A stretch of DNA of 64,000 nt from positions 5,543,501 to 5,607,500 of the forward strand of contig CM020507.1 in assembly GCA_009823395.1 (NCBI GenBank), written 5' to 3'. The translations under genes were made by a program, and so were the position numbers. The DNA is from Thamnaconus septentrionalis. Its lineage: Eukaryota; Chordata; Actinopteri; Tetraodontiformes; Monacanthidae. Positions 1-12,494 of the stretch are shown piece after piece; within the stretch, counting starts at the first letter, position 1, and each line of letters starts with the position of its first letter. The notes beneath the pieces were generated by a model. That model was given only the letters and a program-made list of their open reading frames with translations. It ran no database searches and was not told the origin of the DNA.

Positions 1-44
1 GTTGTGTACAATTGTTGTTGGTGCACGGAAGATTAAGCAAATAA

Positions 45-188
45 ATAATTAACGTTGAAGATGAATGTCCAGACTCTGCACGGGCTGAAAAAAGGTCTGG
101 AGAAGCAACAGATATGGAGCATTTCAAGCAAAAGGTGAAGAGCAGCCGATGGAGGCTGCCAGCGTCAGTGCCAGTGAAAACTAAATGA
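45..188 (+). other. Possible 3' coding remnant of an unidentified plus-strand gene
   Basis: A frame open from 45 reads VEDECPDSARAEKR and MEHFKQKVKSSRWRLPASV before TGA at 186-188. An AATAAA follows at 555-560. The residues look protein-like, and an AG acceptor at 59-60 could start an exon at 61. The stretch is short, unrecognised and cut by the window edge, so chance is a real alternative. Confidence 0.15.
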
Positions 189-569
189 AGACATATCGCC
201 TTGGGGTAAATTTATGCAACACTTTTGAGTTGAGTGTATTACAAATCTGGCCGTGGCGTTAAATTACAAACAAATGGGCATTCGTAAACACTTTTAAATC
301 CCTCAAGTAGGACAATTGATACCGTATAATAACGCTAATGTGTGTTTAAGAGCCTTTACTGTGCCGTTACTGTAAACGCTAGCTCGCTGCCATCACTTCG
401 CAGAACTAACGTCAAGTCTGATTGGATCATGGCTTCCCTAAAACAAAAAAAACAACTGGTGGCCATTACGCATATGCGGGCAAAAAAAAATCTAAAGTTT
501 GGATGACAATCAAGCTCAAGACACGACCTTGACGGATAATTGACAGAGGCTTTTAATAAAACTTCGGTG

Positions 570-1105
570 TTGAACGGTGTGACGTAACGGCACAGTGCGA
601 ACGGGAAACGAGCAACGGGCGCCTCTCGAGCCCGCGGCGCTCGAGCGTTTCCGAGGGCTCGGCTAGCTGCTAGACGCTAGCAGACCGCTATCAGTTAGCA
701 GCTAACCGCCTGCTAGTCAGTCCAGCCGACTGACGCAGCCGCGGTTACACTTAGCGGACTGCGCTCGCGTCTGATGAAAGTTTAGACAGTTTAAGCAGCG
801 CGCACACTCACACATTAAAACCGTTTTCGTCGCGAACAAAGCGCCCGGAGGAGGCTCACCTTTCCGCTGTTGATGTCACTGCGCGCAATTACGTGTAAAT
901 ATTATTTCTTCGAAATATGACTGCTATCCATAAGTTCACTCCCCCCTCGGTGTTGTTTTGCTGACATATTGAAGTTTTTTCCTCGAGTTGCCATTACTGA
1001 TTTGTCAATGTCACCGGAAGTCCCGCCTCCTCTCCGCAGCTATTGGCGAACCTAAACGCCAGCCTTCATATTTTAGGTCTTGGGCGTGTCTGCACTGTAA
1101 CCCAG

Positions 1106-1130
<25 letters not shown>
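570..1130. promoter_or_regulatory. CpG-rich, promoter-like zone
   Basis: 570-870 is GC- and CpG-rich with a CRE-like TGACGTAA (about 580) and repeated GCTAGC/GCTAACCG words. 1010-1080 carries CGGAAGTCCCGCC (ETS/GC-box-like) and CTATTGGC (inverted CCAAT). On the minus strand a good donor, GAAAG|GTGAGC (GT at 859-858), could close a first exon starting near 1000. Vertebrate SMARCA2 lies past the DMRT2 desert in the same orientation as the DMRT genes, so a 5' exon of that gene is a possibility, but I cannot match any sequence to it. Confidence 0.35.

Positions 1131-1133
<3 letters not shown>
1106..1133. repeat. (CTG)n microsatellite
   Basis: About nine CTG units inside a short plus-strand frame (988-1257) that shows no other coding character. 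Confidence 0.9.
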
Positions 1134-1136
<3 letters not shown>

Positions 1137-1611
1137 GTTGAGAGGCCATGATTACAAACAGCTCTGTACTCCGGGAAAAGTTGACTACAAACTTGGAAGC
1201 ATCAACTTTATCTGCTTCAACTTTCTTTTAATTTATTTTTGTCATGTTTTACGGTAGAGTGAAATGATAGGTGACTGTTGCAAGCAGAACTTTCACCTTT
1301 TTTACATACACCACATGTGGCTCACACATGTGCGAACTGTAACATGTGTATAAAAGTGAACAGTGGACTGCTAATAATTCATCGATGTGTGGTTATTTTT
1401 AGATTTCAGTGTTTGACATCACGTACACGGGCAGCCAAACGTTTAAATTGCAAATAGTGTCATTGAGAACACCTCATCATGTTGACCGCCTAATGAGTTG
1501 TTATGGGGGAAACAAATATATAAATTGTGTTTACGAGTTCATCCAGATGATCTGTGGAAAGTTTCGGAGGGAACGCCCACATAATCCTACAGTCACACCG
1601 CCTCAGAACCA

Positions 1612-1628
1612 CCACAAGATGGCAGCAG
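1612..1628 (+). promoter_or_regulatory. CTCF-like motif near the left edge
   Basis: CCACAAGATGGCAGCAG matches the CTCF core consensus at almost every position. It also overlaps an AAGATGGC word of the YY1 type, and an ETS-like CCGGAAGT follows at 1631. The YY1 plus ETS pairing could instead mark a promoter. Confidence 0.45.
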
Positions 1629-2052
1629 TGCCCGGAAGTTGTCACAGGGCCCAGTCTGCGCTTCTGTACTGCAGCAGAGACGCACCTGGCGGGTTGTCAA
1701 TTACTGCAGGCATCCGAGCCCTAAATAAACATGTCAAGCCCGGAGTGATTAAGCGCTACAGCTCGCGTTTGTGTGCACGAACACATTGGTACACATGACG
1801 AAAGAAACGCCGAGTCATGCAAATAAACGCAAGGTTTTATCAGGCCTTATTTGCATCAGTAGAAACCTGGTTCTGTTTTTCTTGTAGACAAACCTAAACT
1901 GTGTTTACTGCAGCACTTGTTTGTTTAAACCAGATCCATTATAGATATAGTTTATCATGGCCTATTTTATCCCATTTAGTTTAAAAATTTGCTTAAATTT
2001 ACATCAAGTGTATTTTTATCCAAATACTTTACAATACAAAACTTGTTTTAGA

Positions 2053-3166
2053 ATCTATCTATCTATCTATCTATATATCTATCTATGTTTGATGACACCC
2101 AGATGACCCTGTAAGAAAGTCAAAGCACTGCAGCCCATCGGCCCGTCATTTGAATGCCTCGCGTGTCGACAAAGCCGCACATTTAAACTTTGATCTTGAC
2201 TTCCCCTCCTTAACAATTCCACCTTTTCTTAGACGTCTCCATAAAGGATGTGTGCAGGGGTTCCTGAATGTAAATTTTAACCAAATAAACAAACTTAATT
2301 AACTCTGCGGTCAAAGCTGCCGCCCCTTTCAAACTCACCGAGCCAGGAAAGGGCTCAGCCGCAGTCATTTGGCAGTGAAAGGACTAGTGGTTGTGGCTTC
2401 CATTCACCTTGAAACCCTCTGTGAGAAAGGCTCTGGTGCATCCACAGCATGACATTTCAGTCAAAGACTGCAGGTTTTGAAATGGGGAAGAACAGAACAA
2501 TGGAACACGGATGCAAAGAAGGGGCCAATGAATCCATCCATCTTTCCTCATTTTTCTTTGGAAAAATACCCACTGGCGTTCTCTGCAAAAGTACAAAATG
2601 AAAGGAAAACACTGACGTCAGTGCACTTCAGCTTGCAGTGCCTTCTGTAGTGAGCAGTATACTTAAAATTCTTCAAATTTGCCCTTTAAATTCTAATTGG
2701 TTATAAGTTAAATTAAAATTAAGTTTGTTTTTATCTGAATCTTTGCATAGTTCTTTGACAGTAACTTGTGTTCAATTCTGTTTTATTGTTGGTTTTATAG
2801 CCTTGACAAGTAAATTTGTGAAGCAATTAAATTTTCAAAATTTATTTTATATTGTATTAAATTAATGTGACTTTGAAAATGGGGAGTGGGGGTGACATAG
2901 ATTTTTTTTTTTAATTCGTAAGTTATCAACACCTTTTAAAAAGGAAGCCATAAAGTGAAAAGATACACATCATAAAAACTAAGACATATAGCATAGCAGA
3001 CACTCAGCAAACAAATACATATTTAAATACATATCACAATGACACGTTAAAAAAAAAAAGTGAGCTGATTGAACGGTTTTCTTGAGCTTTGTTACTTGCT
3101 GAAATGAATTGGTACAACTGTATTATTTATTCTTGGGTTTGCTTGTTTTTTCAGTGCCATTGTACT

Positions 3167-3210
<44 letters not shown>

Positions 3211-6200
3211 GAACACGCACGCACACTTATACAACAGTTCACACAAACTGTGCATGTGTGTGCAGTCCGCAGGTGTGAGCAAACACGGGTGTGTTTTCCT
3301 CATTTGCTTCACACGAGCCACATTTGGTAGCGAGCTGTTTGCTTTCCACTCACCGAGAGCATCTTTTACATAACCAATGGTCAAACTAAGGCAAACTAAT
3401 TTTATTTTCTTAGCCAGATGACAAAGTTAGTTGTTCAAACAGGGAAGACCTCAAAACACTCGGACGTTTGTGCTTGATTGAATGAATTCAGTGCTTGGCC
3501 TTTGGTGTTGTTTCCTTTTTCCAACTGTACTTCATTTATTTGCTGTTCCATCGAGTATCTTCTACATCGAGTATCTATTGTTGTGTGTGTGTATGTAAAC
3601 ATACATACAGTATAGACAGATAGATAGATCACCAAGTTTAGATGAGTGGCAGCTTCAGATTTTTTCAGCTACAAGAGGATTATTATAGTTTTATTCTTCA
3701 ATTCCATGCCCAGGATCCAGAAGGAGTGATGTCCCCCGCCGCTGCACACATGGCGAAAATATTTAATATTACGTCATTTACATATTTGCCTCTGCGCGGC
3801 TCAGCAGGAGGGCAGCGGTTCTGCCCGTCAGTCATCCACAAGACTTATAAGGGTGTAGGTTGACCAGAATAATCCATTTTCAGACAGAGTTCTGGAAAAA
3901 GGCGCAGGCTCTGCTTGATTTTTTTTGGGATCTGGGAGGTGTCTCGTTTGGCTGCGGCTGTTGTATCATCTCAGAAAAGGATTTCCTATTTCACGGTTCT
4001 GGGCCAACTGGCTGCTGCCCCTCTCAGCTCTGACCGCTGTCAGCTACATCACCCTGCAATGTGCTGCTGCGTCTTCTTCTCCTTTGTCCGTCTTACAAAG
4101 GGAGGGGAAAAAAAGTCATTAAGATTTACAGGCAGGTGTGCTGCGCTCCCCCCTCACTTCCACGCTGAGCGGCGGCGCTCGCTATGCCGGAGCTGTTTTT
4201 GACCCCCTCGCCCCCTTGAGAGAATCGGGGCGTTTGGTCAGGGCCAACGTCTCTGCGATCTTTTTCCAAGATGGTGCGGGGAGGTCACGCTGGAGGCCGA
4301 GGGGAGAGGAAGCGCTGTCAGGGACGGGCCCTTTGTAGTCGCCTTTGTTGCAGGTGTTCTGCCATTCAGTGTTAAAGCATAGCTGTTTAATATTACAAGC
4401 CGGCCGACATCTGGTGGCCTGGGCTGCACAGCAGCTCAAATGGCGACCAACACGCCTGATAATATCCACCGAATCCACTGACATATGACTTCTGCGTGAA
4501 CACACAGATGTTAATAACTGGCAGGCAGCGTCCGTGCACGAAAAAAAAAGGTGATTGTATTGACTGGAAATCGACTTTTGCATTTGTTTCCAGTAAGAAA
4601 AAAAAAAAAAGCTACTTATTTCCCACTGATAAGTGTGCATTTGTGTAGCAGATTTTTTAAAATTATTATTATTTAAAGGGCAGTGTGCAAGATTCCGTGG
4701 CCTCTGGTGATTGGAAAACAGATTGCAAACAATTTAGGACATTTATCAAGTATTTCATTTTTACCTGAGGCCATATTGTTGCTTTAGATTCGGCAATTAA
4801 AAAAAAAAGACCTGCAGTCAACTTAACACAGAGTGAATGGCCACCCTGCAGAAATTAGGTGACTTTCCGGCTTTTCACAGCGACTCTTTCCAGTAGAAAA
4901 AAATAGGTAGGCAATCCTCTCCTTTATTTCTATTTTTTTGGTAATACCTGCCGAACACATCTGCGACCTGTTAGGACCACAGATGCCTGAGCCCACTCAG
5001 TCTTAACCTGAGCCGCAGCAGCGGAGAAAACAGTGTCAAGATGTAAAGCGTGAGCTCAAAACGTCTCTGGATATTTATCAAAGAGGTCGTCTGTTGGTTG
5101 GTTGGAGTGAGACGATGAGGGGATTCATTCTGCCCTGCCGCTCTAATTTGGCGGGTGGGTTTTTGGCGGCGTGCAGCAAGCTCAGGGGTGGCACGCTGTG
5201 GTATGTGTGGCATCCTGCGACTAATTCCTCTGTTTCCACTCGCAAGGGAAAAAAACCGGCCATCAACAGCGTGAGGGTGAGCGGAGCAACCGTCGATGAC
5301 TCCACTGAAGATGAAGATAATTGGCGAGGATGAAAGCCAACGATGGGAAGCGTTTGGAGTGGTTACTTTGGACAGGCAGCCGGCTTCTGTTCCGTAGAAC
5401 TGAGGGCACTCTGGAGGTCAAGATGTTTTCCTGCTCTTTGACCCTCTGTGGTTCGGAGGAGCGCTGTTAAAGGCCAAAGGTCAGCATCTCCGGGCCGTGG
5501 GTGAGGGGGGTTCCTCAGACTCAGTTGTACCTCCACTCGTTTGTTTGTGACAGATTTCCCTACATGAAATTTGAATTTCTCATTTTGTACGATTTGTCCT
5601 GCGGGCAGGTTGACGTTTCGGTTCAAAAAGTCTTTGGTGGACATTTTCCTAAATTGGCCTCTATTTACCGTTGAACATACAATGCAGGCTTCTATTCAAA
5701 GTTCATGCAAATTTTAACTGATTATCCAGAAAAATGAAAGTGACAAAAATTCCCCCGCAGCCTATTTTCACACCTTCAGAGCAGGTCGCCTGAATGCTGA
5801 ATACTGAGGTGCTGCCGTGCAATCAGCTGATTAGCCATTTGCATTGATGTTGAAGGTCTAGTAAAGTGGCCAGTGAGTCTATGTTGAAAGAGAACTGCAT
5901 TCTTCGGTAAAGGTGCCGTGTGCTGGACTTCTGAGAGACTTTGGCACTGACAGATTTTGTAAAGTAATACCAGAAAGTGGGCACAATTTCCAACATGTTC
6001 AATTGTTTCTTTTTAAAATAAAAAGAAACAATATGTTAGTCCTCTGATAAAGTCCTATAAAACTGATCCTATTTATTTTATTCATCTATTTGTCTGTCGT
6101 TTTTGGTCCACTGCTCTGGCCTCAGCGGGAGGAAACCCGACTGTGGATGTGTGTCGGTGGCCAAGAACAATAGTGCGGGAGCAGAAACTGACGGTGGAGC

Positions 6201-6700
6201 AACAGCTTAGTGAAATGATCCTCTAACTGATGGTGGACGTAGTGTATTCTGGCACAAATTCATTTTTCATGGTGGGGAAAAAAAAAAGAGGTCGGGCACT
6301 TTCGTTTTGACTGGCCTGACAGCGATGATATATTGTGGATATTGTGGAATATATTTTCACATGGACTCTGGCCTGCTTTTGTTTTGTGTGAGTGTCTCTA
6401 CAGTGTGCGTACTCTACAGTCCCTCACGTGTTTGAAAGAGGAGACTCTTTAATCTTTTTTTTCAGCATTTTTAGCTTTATCCAAGCTTTTATTTTAAACA
6501 TTACTTCAACATTTTTTGCAGTGTTTTATGTGTTTAGGCTGTTTTTGATACTCGGAACACAAGAAAATAAAAGTGAATGTAACATACGGAAGCAGGAAAG
6601 TAACACAACTAACACACTGTTCTCAGCAATCCAAGTTTGATTCTCCAGTTTCCACTATTTAATAGATCTAGGGTCACAAAAGATGAAATGTTCTTATATT
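2053..6700. other. Gene-free desert block
   Basis: (ATCT)n at 2053-2086, (AC)n at 3169-3209 and GATA-type repeats near 3620. 2690-3060 is AT-rich. 3710-3860 is complex and enhancer-like (AAAATATTTAATATTACGTC). No gene-like frame; the 152-codon minus frame at 4182-4640 has no splice or domain support. Confidence 0.4.
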
Positions 6701-6719
6701 CTGACCATTTGATTATTCA

Positions 6720-7200
6720 CACAGAAAACAACACAGCACGCGGTTTTGATATCCGCCGTGAAGACCTTCAGCCGACGCCGTCGAGCTGCCTCGTGAGGAA
6801 TGCATGCAGGTTATCACTTGCTGCAAATGCACACCGTTCTCGTGAGAATTAGCCGAAGTGGTGGAGGAGGCCGCGGAGGCCGAGGAGGCTGAGGCGGGCT
6901 CAGTGCCAGCACTGCGCCACCTGACAACTCCAGCAGGATTTAGGAGCCATTACGGAGGCAACGACAGACGTGTTTCTGACACGCGGGGATCAGGTGGCGG
7001 CTCTCCGATACATCAGCCTTAATCTTGTCACTCCAGACTCAGCGCTCACTTAATAGAGAACAATGGGCCGGCTAAGTATTTAGTTGTCAGATTCAAAAGG
7101 CGTCACTTGGCCCGGAACGGCGACGGAGAGCTCGCTGACAGCGACGGCAGACGCCCTCCGCTGCAAAATTAATACGACAAAGCGGCCTGTCAAGGTTTCC
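6720..7200. promoter_or_regulatory. Candidate conserved non-coding region
   Basis: Complex, moderate-GC sequence without simple repeats. Features include GAACAATGGGC (SOX-like, about 7060), CACCTGACA and CAGGTGGCGG (E-boxes, about 6920 and 6990) and CTTAATCTTGTCAC (about 7020). No coding frame. Inferred from texture and motifs only. Confidence 0.25.
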
Positions 7201-7654
7201 GCGCCCCTCCCTCCTCGCGGCCTTTCACACTGCAAATCCCCCCAGCCATTCTCCGGGCCGCCACTCCAGAAAAGGCCTCCGACGTGCACTCAAAAGGGAA
7301 ACCTTTTTTTTTTTCTTTTCTTTTCTTTTCTTCTCCTTTTTCTTCTCATCCCCAACCTTCTTTCTCCGAAAAGGAAGATGTGTAACGTTTCCACCCCCGG
7401 ACAGGAATTCCTGCGATGACTTGTTGTCATTCAGCAGCAGATCGACCTGTCATATTTGTCAGCCCGGGCTTTTTGTTGCGGCATTAGGGCAGCGAAAAAA
7501 CATTTGCAGGGAGTCGCAGAGGTTGGTTCTCATCCAAGCCTGCACGTCGTTTTTTCTTCTCCCCTCCCTTTATTCTGGCTGATAACTTTAAAAGAGAGTT
7601 ACCACTTTGTCACTGGAGGCCCTGGAGTGTCACCGAAGGGTAGCCAGCCACACC

Positions 7655-7785
7655 CACCGGCCACTTTATTAGGTGCACCTTGCTTATAGCTGGCACCTAA
7701 AACAGAAAAAAAGGGAGATGTGTAAAAATTTTAGAATCATGAAATGTGTTGTGGGGTGTGCAATAAAAATATAAAGACCTCACCA

Positions 7786-7822
<37 letters not shown>

Positions 7823-8031
7823 CATTATTATCATTATTATTATTATTATCATTATTATTATCATTATTATTATTACTAATTAATAAAGTGGCCGGTGATG
7901 GTAAATATATGCACACTGCTTCAAGGTTGCCACTGGTGGTTAATTTGAGCTGGAGCAGCCACATGATTGGTTGATTGGCTATTTGTGTTAACAGGTCAAT
8001 TCAAATTCAACCTAATAAAATGGCCGGTGAT
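7655..8031. mobile_element. MITE-like element with inverted CCGGCCACTTTATTAGG ends
   Basis: The left end CACCGGCCACTTTATTAGGT (7655) recurs inverted at the right end, CCTAATAAAATGGCCGGTGA (8012-8031). A third inverted copy, AATAAAGTGGCCGGTGATGG, sits at 7882-7901. An (ATT)n array (7783-7877) fills the middle. This suggests a nested or internally duplicated non-autonomous DNA element. No coding capacity. Confidence 0.55.
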
Positions 8032-8039
8032 AGTTTATT

Positions 8040-11000
8040 CCTGGCTGATTCTGTCTTTGTCTCGACCAGTGAGGAATGTGAAGGGGAAAAAAAATCATGA
8101 TTTCAAAGGGTCCATACGAGACGAATCATCTCAAGTTATTGGCCCACACATTTTGAAGTAGGTGCAAATGTGCGAAGGTTCTTCCTGGGTGGAAATAAAG
8201 TGGGAGAGCGTTTTCTTCTCGTTCTTTCCGCGCCATTAAATTGCGAACGAAAACAGAAGTATCACAACTGGACGACTCACTGTTCTTTTATCACCCCCCA
8301 CCACCCCCCCCACCCCCACACCCCCCACCCCACGCCTCCCTCCATCTCAGACACGTTGTTCTATTCTTCACGGAGACACACATGTCCGGCAGATGTTTGT
8401 GTGCGGTTTGTCAGCGCACAGCCGTCTGGACACCATCACCTCTAGAGGCCATAATATTAATATAACGGTGGGCAAATGGCGCAGCCGCACACAAATTAGC
8501 AGGCGGAGTCACGCGATGCGTTGATGCAGATGGTCACTTGGAAACAAAACGTGCTCGCTCTCTACTCGCGCTGCTTTTGTTGCGTTAACCTGCAATCTGT
8601 GCCGCTGATTAACCCGTCACCATGTCCGTCTTGGGAAAACACACAAACACTTAATTGCTGCTTGCACGCCACTGATCCCGGCTGGTGCTGATCCGCCACC
8701 GCTCGCTGCCGAGGCCTATTTTTATCGCGACAACAAACTCTCAGAAGAAGTTCAAAAGCGGAACCATCTGCTCCGCCTTACGGGGGAGCTTATTTACGAT
8801 GTTGTCATTTGTAATACATTCAAAGCCTGTATTAGCCTGCTATTCATCTCCTGACAGGCTCCCGCTGCTGACCTCCTCGCAAAGAAAAGGCTCGCTGGAG
8901 CTCAGTGCCGTCACCCAGAGGTGTGCCGAAGCGAGGTTTCTATTTTTGTTTCCGTACTCCGCCGGTGCGAGTCACAGGGAGGGACAGCAGCAAAAAAAAA
9001 AGCAAGAAAAAAATAGGAGTTGAGGAGGTATTTATATGTATATATTTGAAAAGCCAAAACGTGCCTGAAGCCGTCGCCCTGATGCTTTTTCCAGAGGTTC
9101 CAGGCCGTGCAGCTGGGAGAAGTTTGTTCAGGCAAATTGCTGTGCGAGTCCGTCAGTGAAATGTAGACAGGGTTGGCTGAGGGCCAGAGAGCGGCGGGCT
9201 CGCCGCAGTCATCGGGAGGAATTCACCGTGTGACCGTGTGACCAGTAGAAGCCTGTCGATGGGGAAAGAAAGGGGCGAAATGTGTGAACAGCGTGAGGGA
9301 AGTGGCAGCAGGCGAGTGGCAGAAGAGCAGCAGAGACAAACAGCTGGACCTGGAAAAAAAAGCATTCAATCAGTTTTCCAACAATTCCAACAATTTTATT
9401 TTGCTACCTGATGTGCTTTTGAAGGTTGGAAAAAAATGCTGAGAAAAATATTTTAAATACCGTTGCACAGAAACAACTCTGAAATTAATTAATGCGTAAC
9501 ATTTGTTTGGAGCTACTAAAGACAATTGCGCCTTTTTATTCCATTTATTTCTACATCAAAAAAACGCTAAAACAATTTTAGGATTTTTGTTAGTAAATCT
9601 TTCAGTTTCTGTTGTTTTTTTATTCACGTGTCGTTCTGCTCTGGGAAATGTTGAAGGCCCAGCGTGCAGCTTCTCACGGTGATAAAGTATATTGCAAATA
9701 ATACATTAATCCCCGTTTACTGGCGTCCCACTTGAGCTCACAGCTTTCTTACGTGACATCGGCTGCGATGTCAGTAGGGGTGTGCGATGTTTCGCGATGG
9801 TATCCTATAAAAGTAAAAGTAAAAGTTTTAAGTTAAAATTAATTTGAATAATCTGATAGTAAATAGGAATAAAATCTAAATAAGAATAATTAAAAAAATA
9901 ATAAAATGTGCAGATGCTTTCTTAATGTCTGGGGATTATTAGAGAAGATTAAAGTAACTGACATGCAAATCAAAGCAGCTTGACTGTGCAGATATATACA
10001 ACTGACTGTGACAATAGCAACTTAGGGTGAAGTGTGTGTGTATGTGTATGTGTGTGTAGTGTGGAGTGTAAAGTATTTTCCTCTTCAAAGCTGAACCACA
10101 AAGACACATTTTAAGGTTGGTCCTCCTTCTTTAGCGCGACTTATCGACCTCCACTGCACCAAGAAAAGAGACCTGCGGCTGAGAAACTGCTGGCCAGCGG
10201 CGCCACACAGCTCAAAGTGAGCGTGAATCAGTTTTCATCTTTTCACCTTCAGCTGCGTTGAAAGCTCGTCCAACCGACGAGGCAACATGACACGTTCTCA
10301 GCCTTCTGGAAAAAAACAGTCAAACAGAAGCAACAAAAAAAAGCTTTCACCTCCTCGCCGGCTTTTATCATCACATCTTAACACGCATGAGTCAAAAAGA
10401 CACAATCAGGTTTAAATGAGCGACACGGAGGGATTAGCGCTCCACCTTTGAATCTCTTTTTAGAAAAGATCAGAATCTCAATTTGTCCTTGTGCACGAAA
10501 AAGACAACAAACCTTGTTTGACTGTGAATATGCAGTACAAAAAATATCATAAATGTTTTTTCCCCTTTTTTGAAGTACACGAACAGTTGCCAGAAGATTT
10601 CAGGAAACTACAGTCAGTTGGCCAAACTCAGATTTTTCTTGTAGGTCAGCTGGCAATGAGGAGCAATCTGGCCCAATCAGTCTGATACGTACATGTTTCC
10701 ACACAATAAGGAAACACCAGGAATTGATGTCATGTGAGATACTGCACAAAAACCCGTTTCTGTAAAAATAACACAAAATAACAAAAAAATTGCAGATTAG
10801 ACAGCAACCACCTCAAGCAAACTATCAAGGGAGTTGTTTTCAAATTAAAATGTCTACTTCCTCTCGACATGCACTAAAAAAGGCTTTTACGACAAGTCGA
10901 CTGAGAGTTGAAATCTACGCTCCGACAGACGGGTTGTTGGAAGGGGGCCGGAGCAGACGCGCTGACAGGGTCGCCTCATTTCGCGGCCGATGCCTCTGAA

Positions 11001-12490
11001 ATATTCCGGGTTAACGGTAACACGGTGTGACTGGACGGGGAACAGGTGGAGCTCCTTAAGCTGTAAGAAAATAGTAGGAGCATAACAAGGCCCCTGTGGT
11101 TTCCTAAGTGTGCCCTCATTTACCAGACATACCCGGCTGTATCAGGGGTTATAATCATTAACTGGCAGTTCAGTGGGAGTTCAGTGAAGCCCCCCTCCGA
11201 CCCCTCCAAGCCTGTGGAAGCCTGCTATGGGATGGGACACCCCCCCCCTCTCCAACCACCCACCTACTCCCACAAATTCACACGGGAGCCAATGACCCAA
11301 TGTTATGCTTTATGTGTTTCACAGAGCTGGAAATATTTCCTTTCACCGGCCGTCGAGAGAAATCAAACGGAGGGGATGGGGTGGGGGAGGGGCTGGGAAG
11401 GATGGGGGCGGGGAGTGGAGTCAAGTTGCAAATAATGGGCCGGTGTTGAAAAATGTCACTTTTGAAAACGGTGAGCGCCACACACACTGGGTTTCTCCGG
11501 CGGAGGCGGAGGCGGAGTGGAGGAACCTTGGCGGTGCTGCCGAGAGCGCCGGTATCCCTCCCCCGTCTCCCTGCTCCCCACTTCCCGCCCCCAAAAAATA
11601 ATGATTAGAGACTCCGGAGTTGGATGTCGTGTGGGGTCGGGTCGCGTCGCGTCTTTGCTTCCGCCACGAAACGCGATCGTGGCCGAGACTCGGGCGGACG
11701 TGCGGCGATAAGACGGCGCTGCCGTGTAACCATTAGACTTTTGAAAACATACAGTAACCTGCAGTGCTCGGGGACTCGCTAACATCTCTCCAAGGGGCCC
11801 CGGCAACAAGAGGACGACAAAACACACACACACACACAGAGTCAGGGCTGACAGCGCTCCGTCCGCCCCCGCCTGCCTTTTCTTTTTTTAAGCACGGCGC
11901 TTAAACAAACACTCTTAAAAAGTGGAGTGCTCCTGGCTGCAGGCGGCCTCGGGAGGCCTCTCAACTCCGAGCAGCAATTACCCCCTTTTTAGGATTGACT
12001 AATCCTGAAATATGGGCCTGTGACTAATGGTGGAATTTAGCAAGAAATCAGCTCCGGTTTCAGCGGGAGACTCTGTTGACTGGGATGCAGATACGGTCGG
12101 CCGTGATGAATGGCGCCTGGTTATTCTGTCAGCTACACCTCCGCCTCTTCTTTTATCCCCCGTCGCTTTTTTGAGCGGGGGTGATTACGAAACGTGTCAC
12201 AGAAGCACGCAAAAAAATAAAGGGGGGGAGGAGGAGGGGACGTCACTCTCGGCGGTGACTCGTCTCCTTGTTGTTTCAAGGTGCCCCGTCCGGTTCCATC
12301 TCCGCTGCTACTGAAGTGCAACATTGTATCTTATTTTTGAGCGTGCGCCAGCTTGCGCTTCTGACGCTCTCGAGGGCACCGGTCGAAGCTGGAGCGGAGG
12401 GGAAAAAAATGTTTAGTGTACTTTACAAGACAAACAAGGGTATCAGTCAGGACGTCAGTGTGGATCTGTGAAGCGTCGACAGTGTCGAGC
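8040..12490. other. Gene-free desert block with several complex stretches
   Basis: No gene supported. C-rich tract at 8296-8340; AT-rich 9370-9980; G-rich tract with quadruplex potential at 11370-11425. Complex, enhancer-like stretches: 8690-8880, 11090-11350 and 11940-12130 (the last has GGATTGACTAATCC at 11992, a palindromic pair of bicoid-class TAATCC sites). Short open frames of 60-125 codons overlap on both strands and lack support. Confidence 0.35.
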
Positions 12491-12494
12491 AAAG

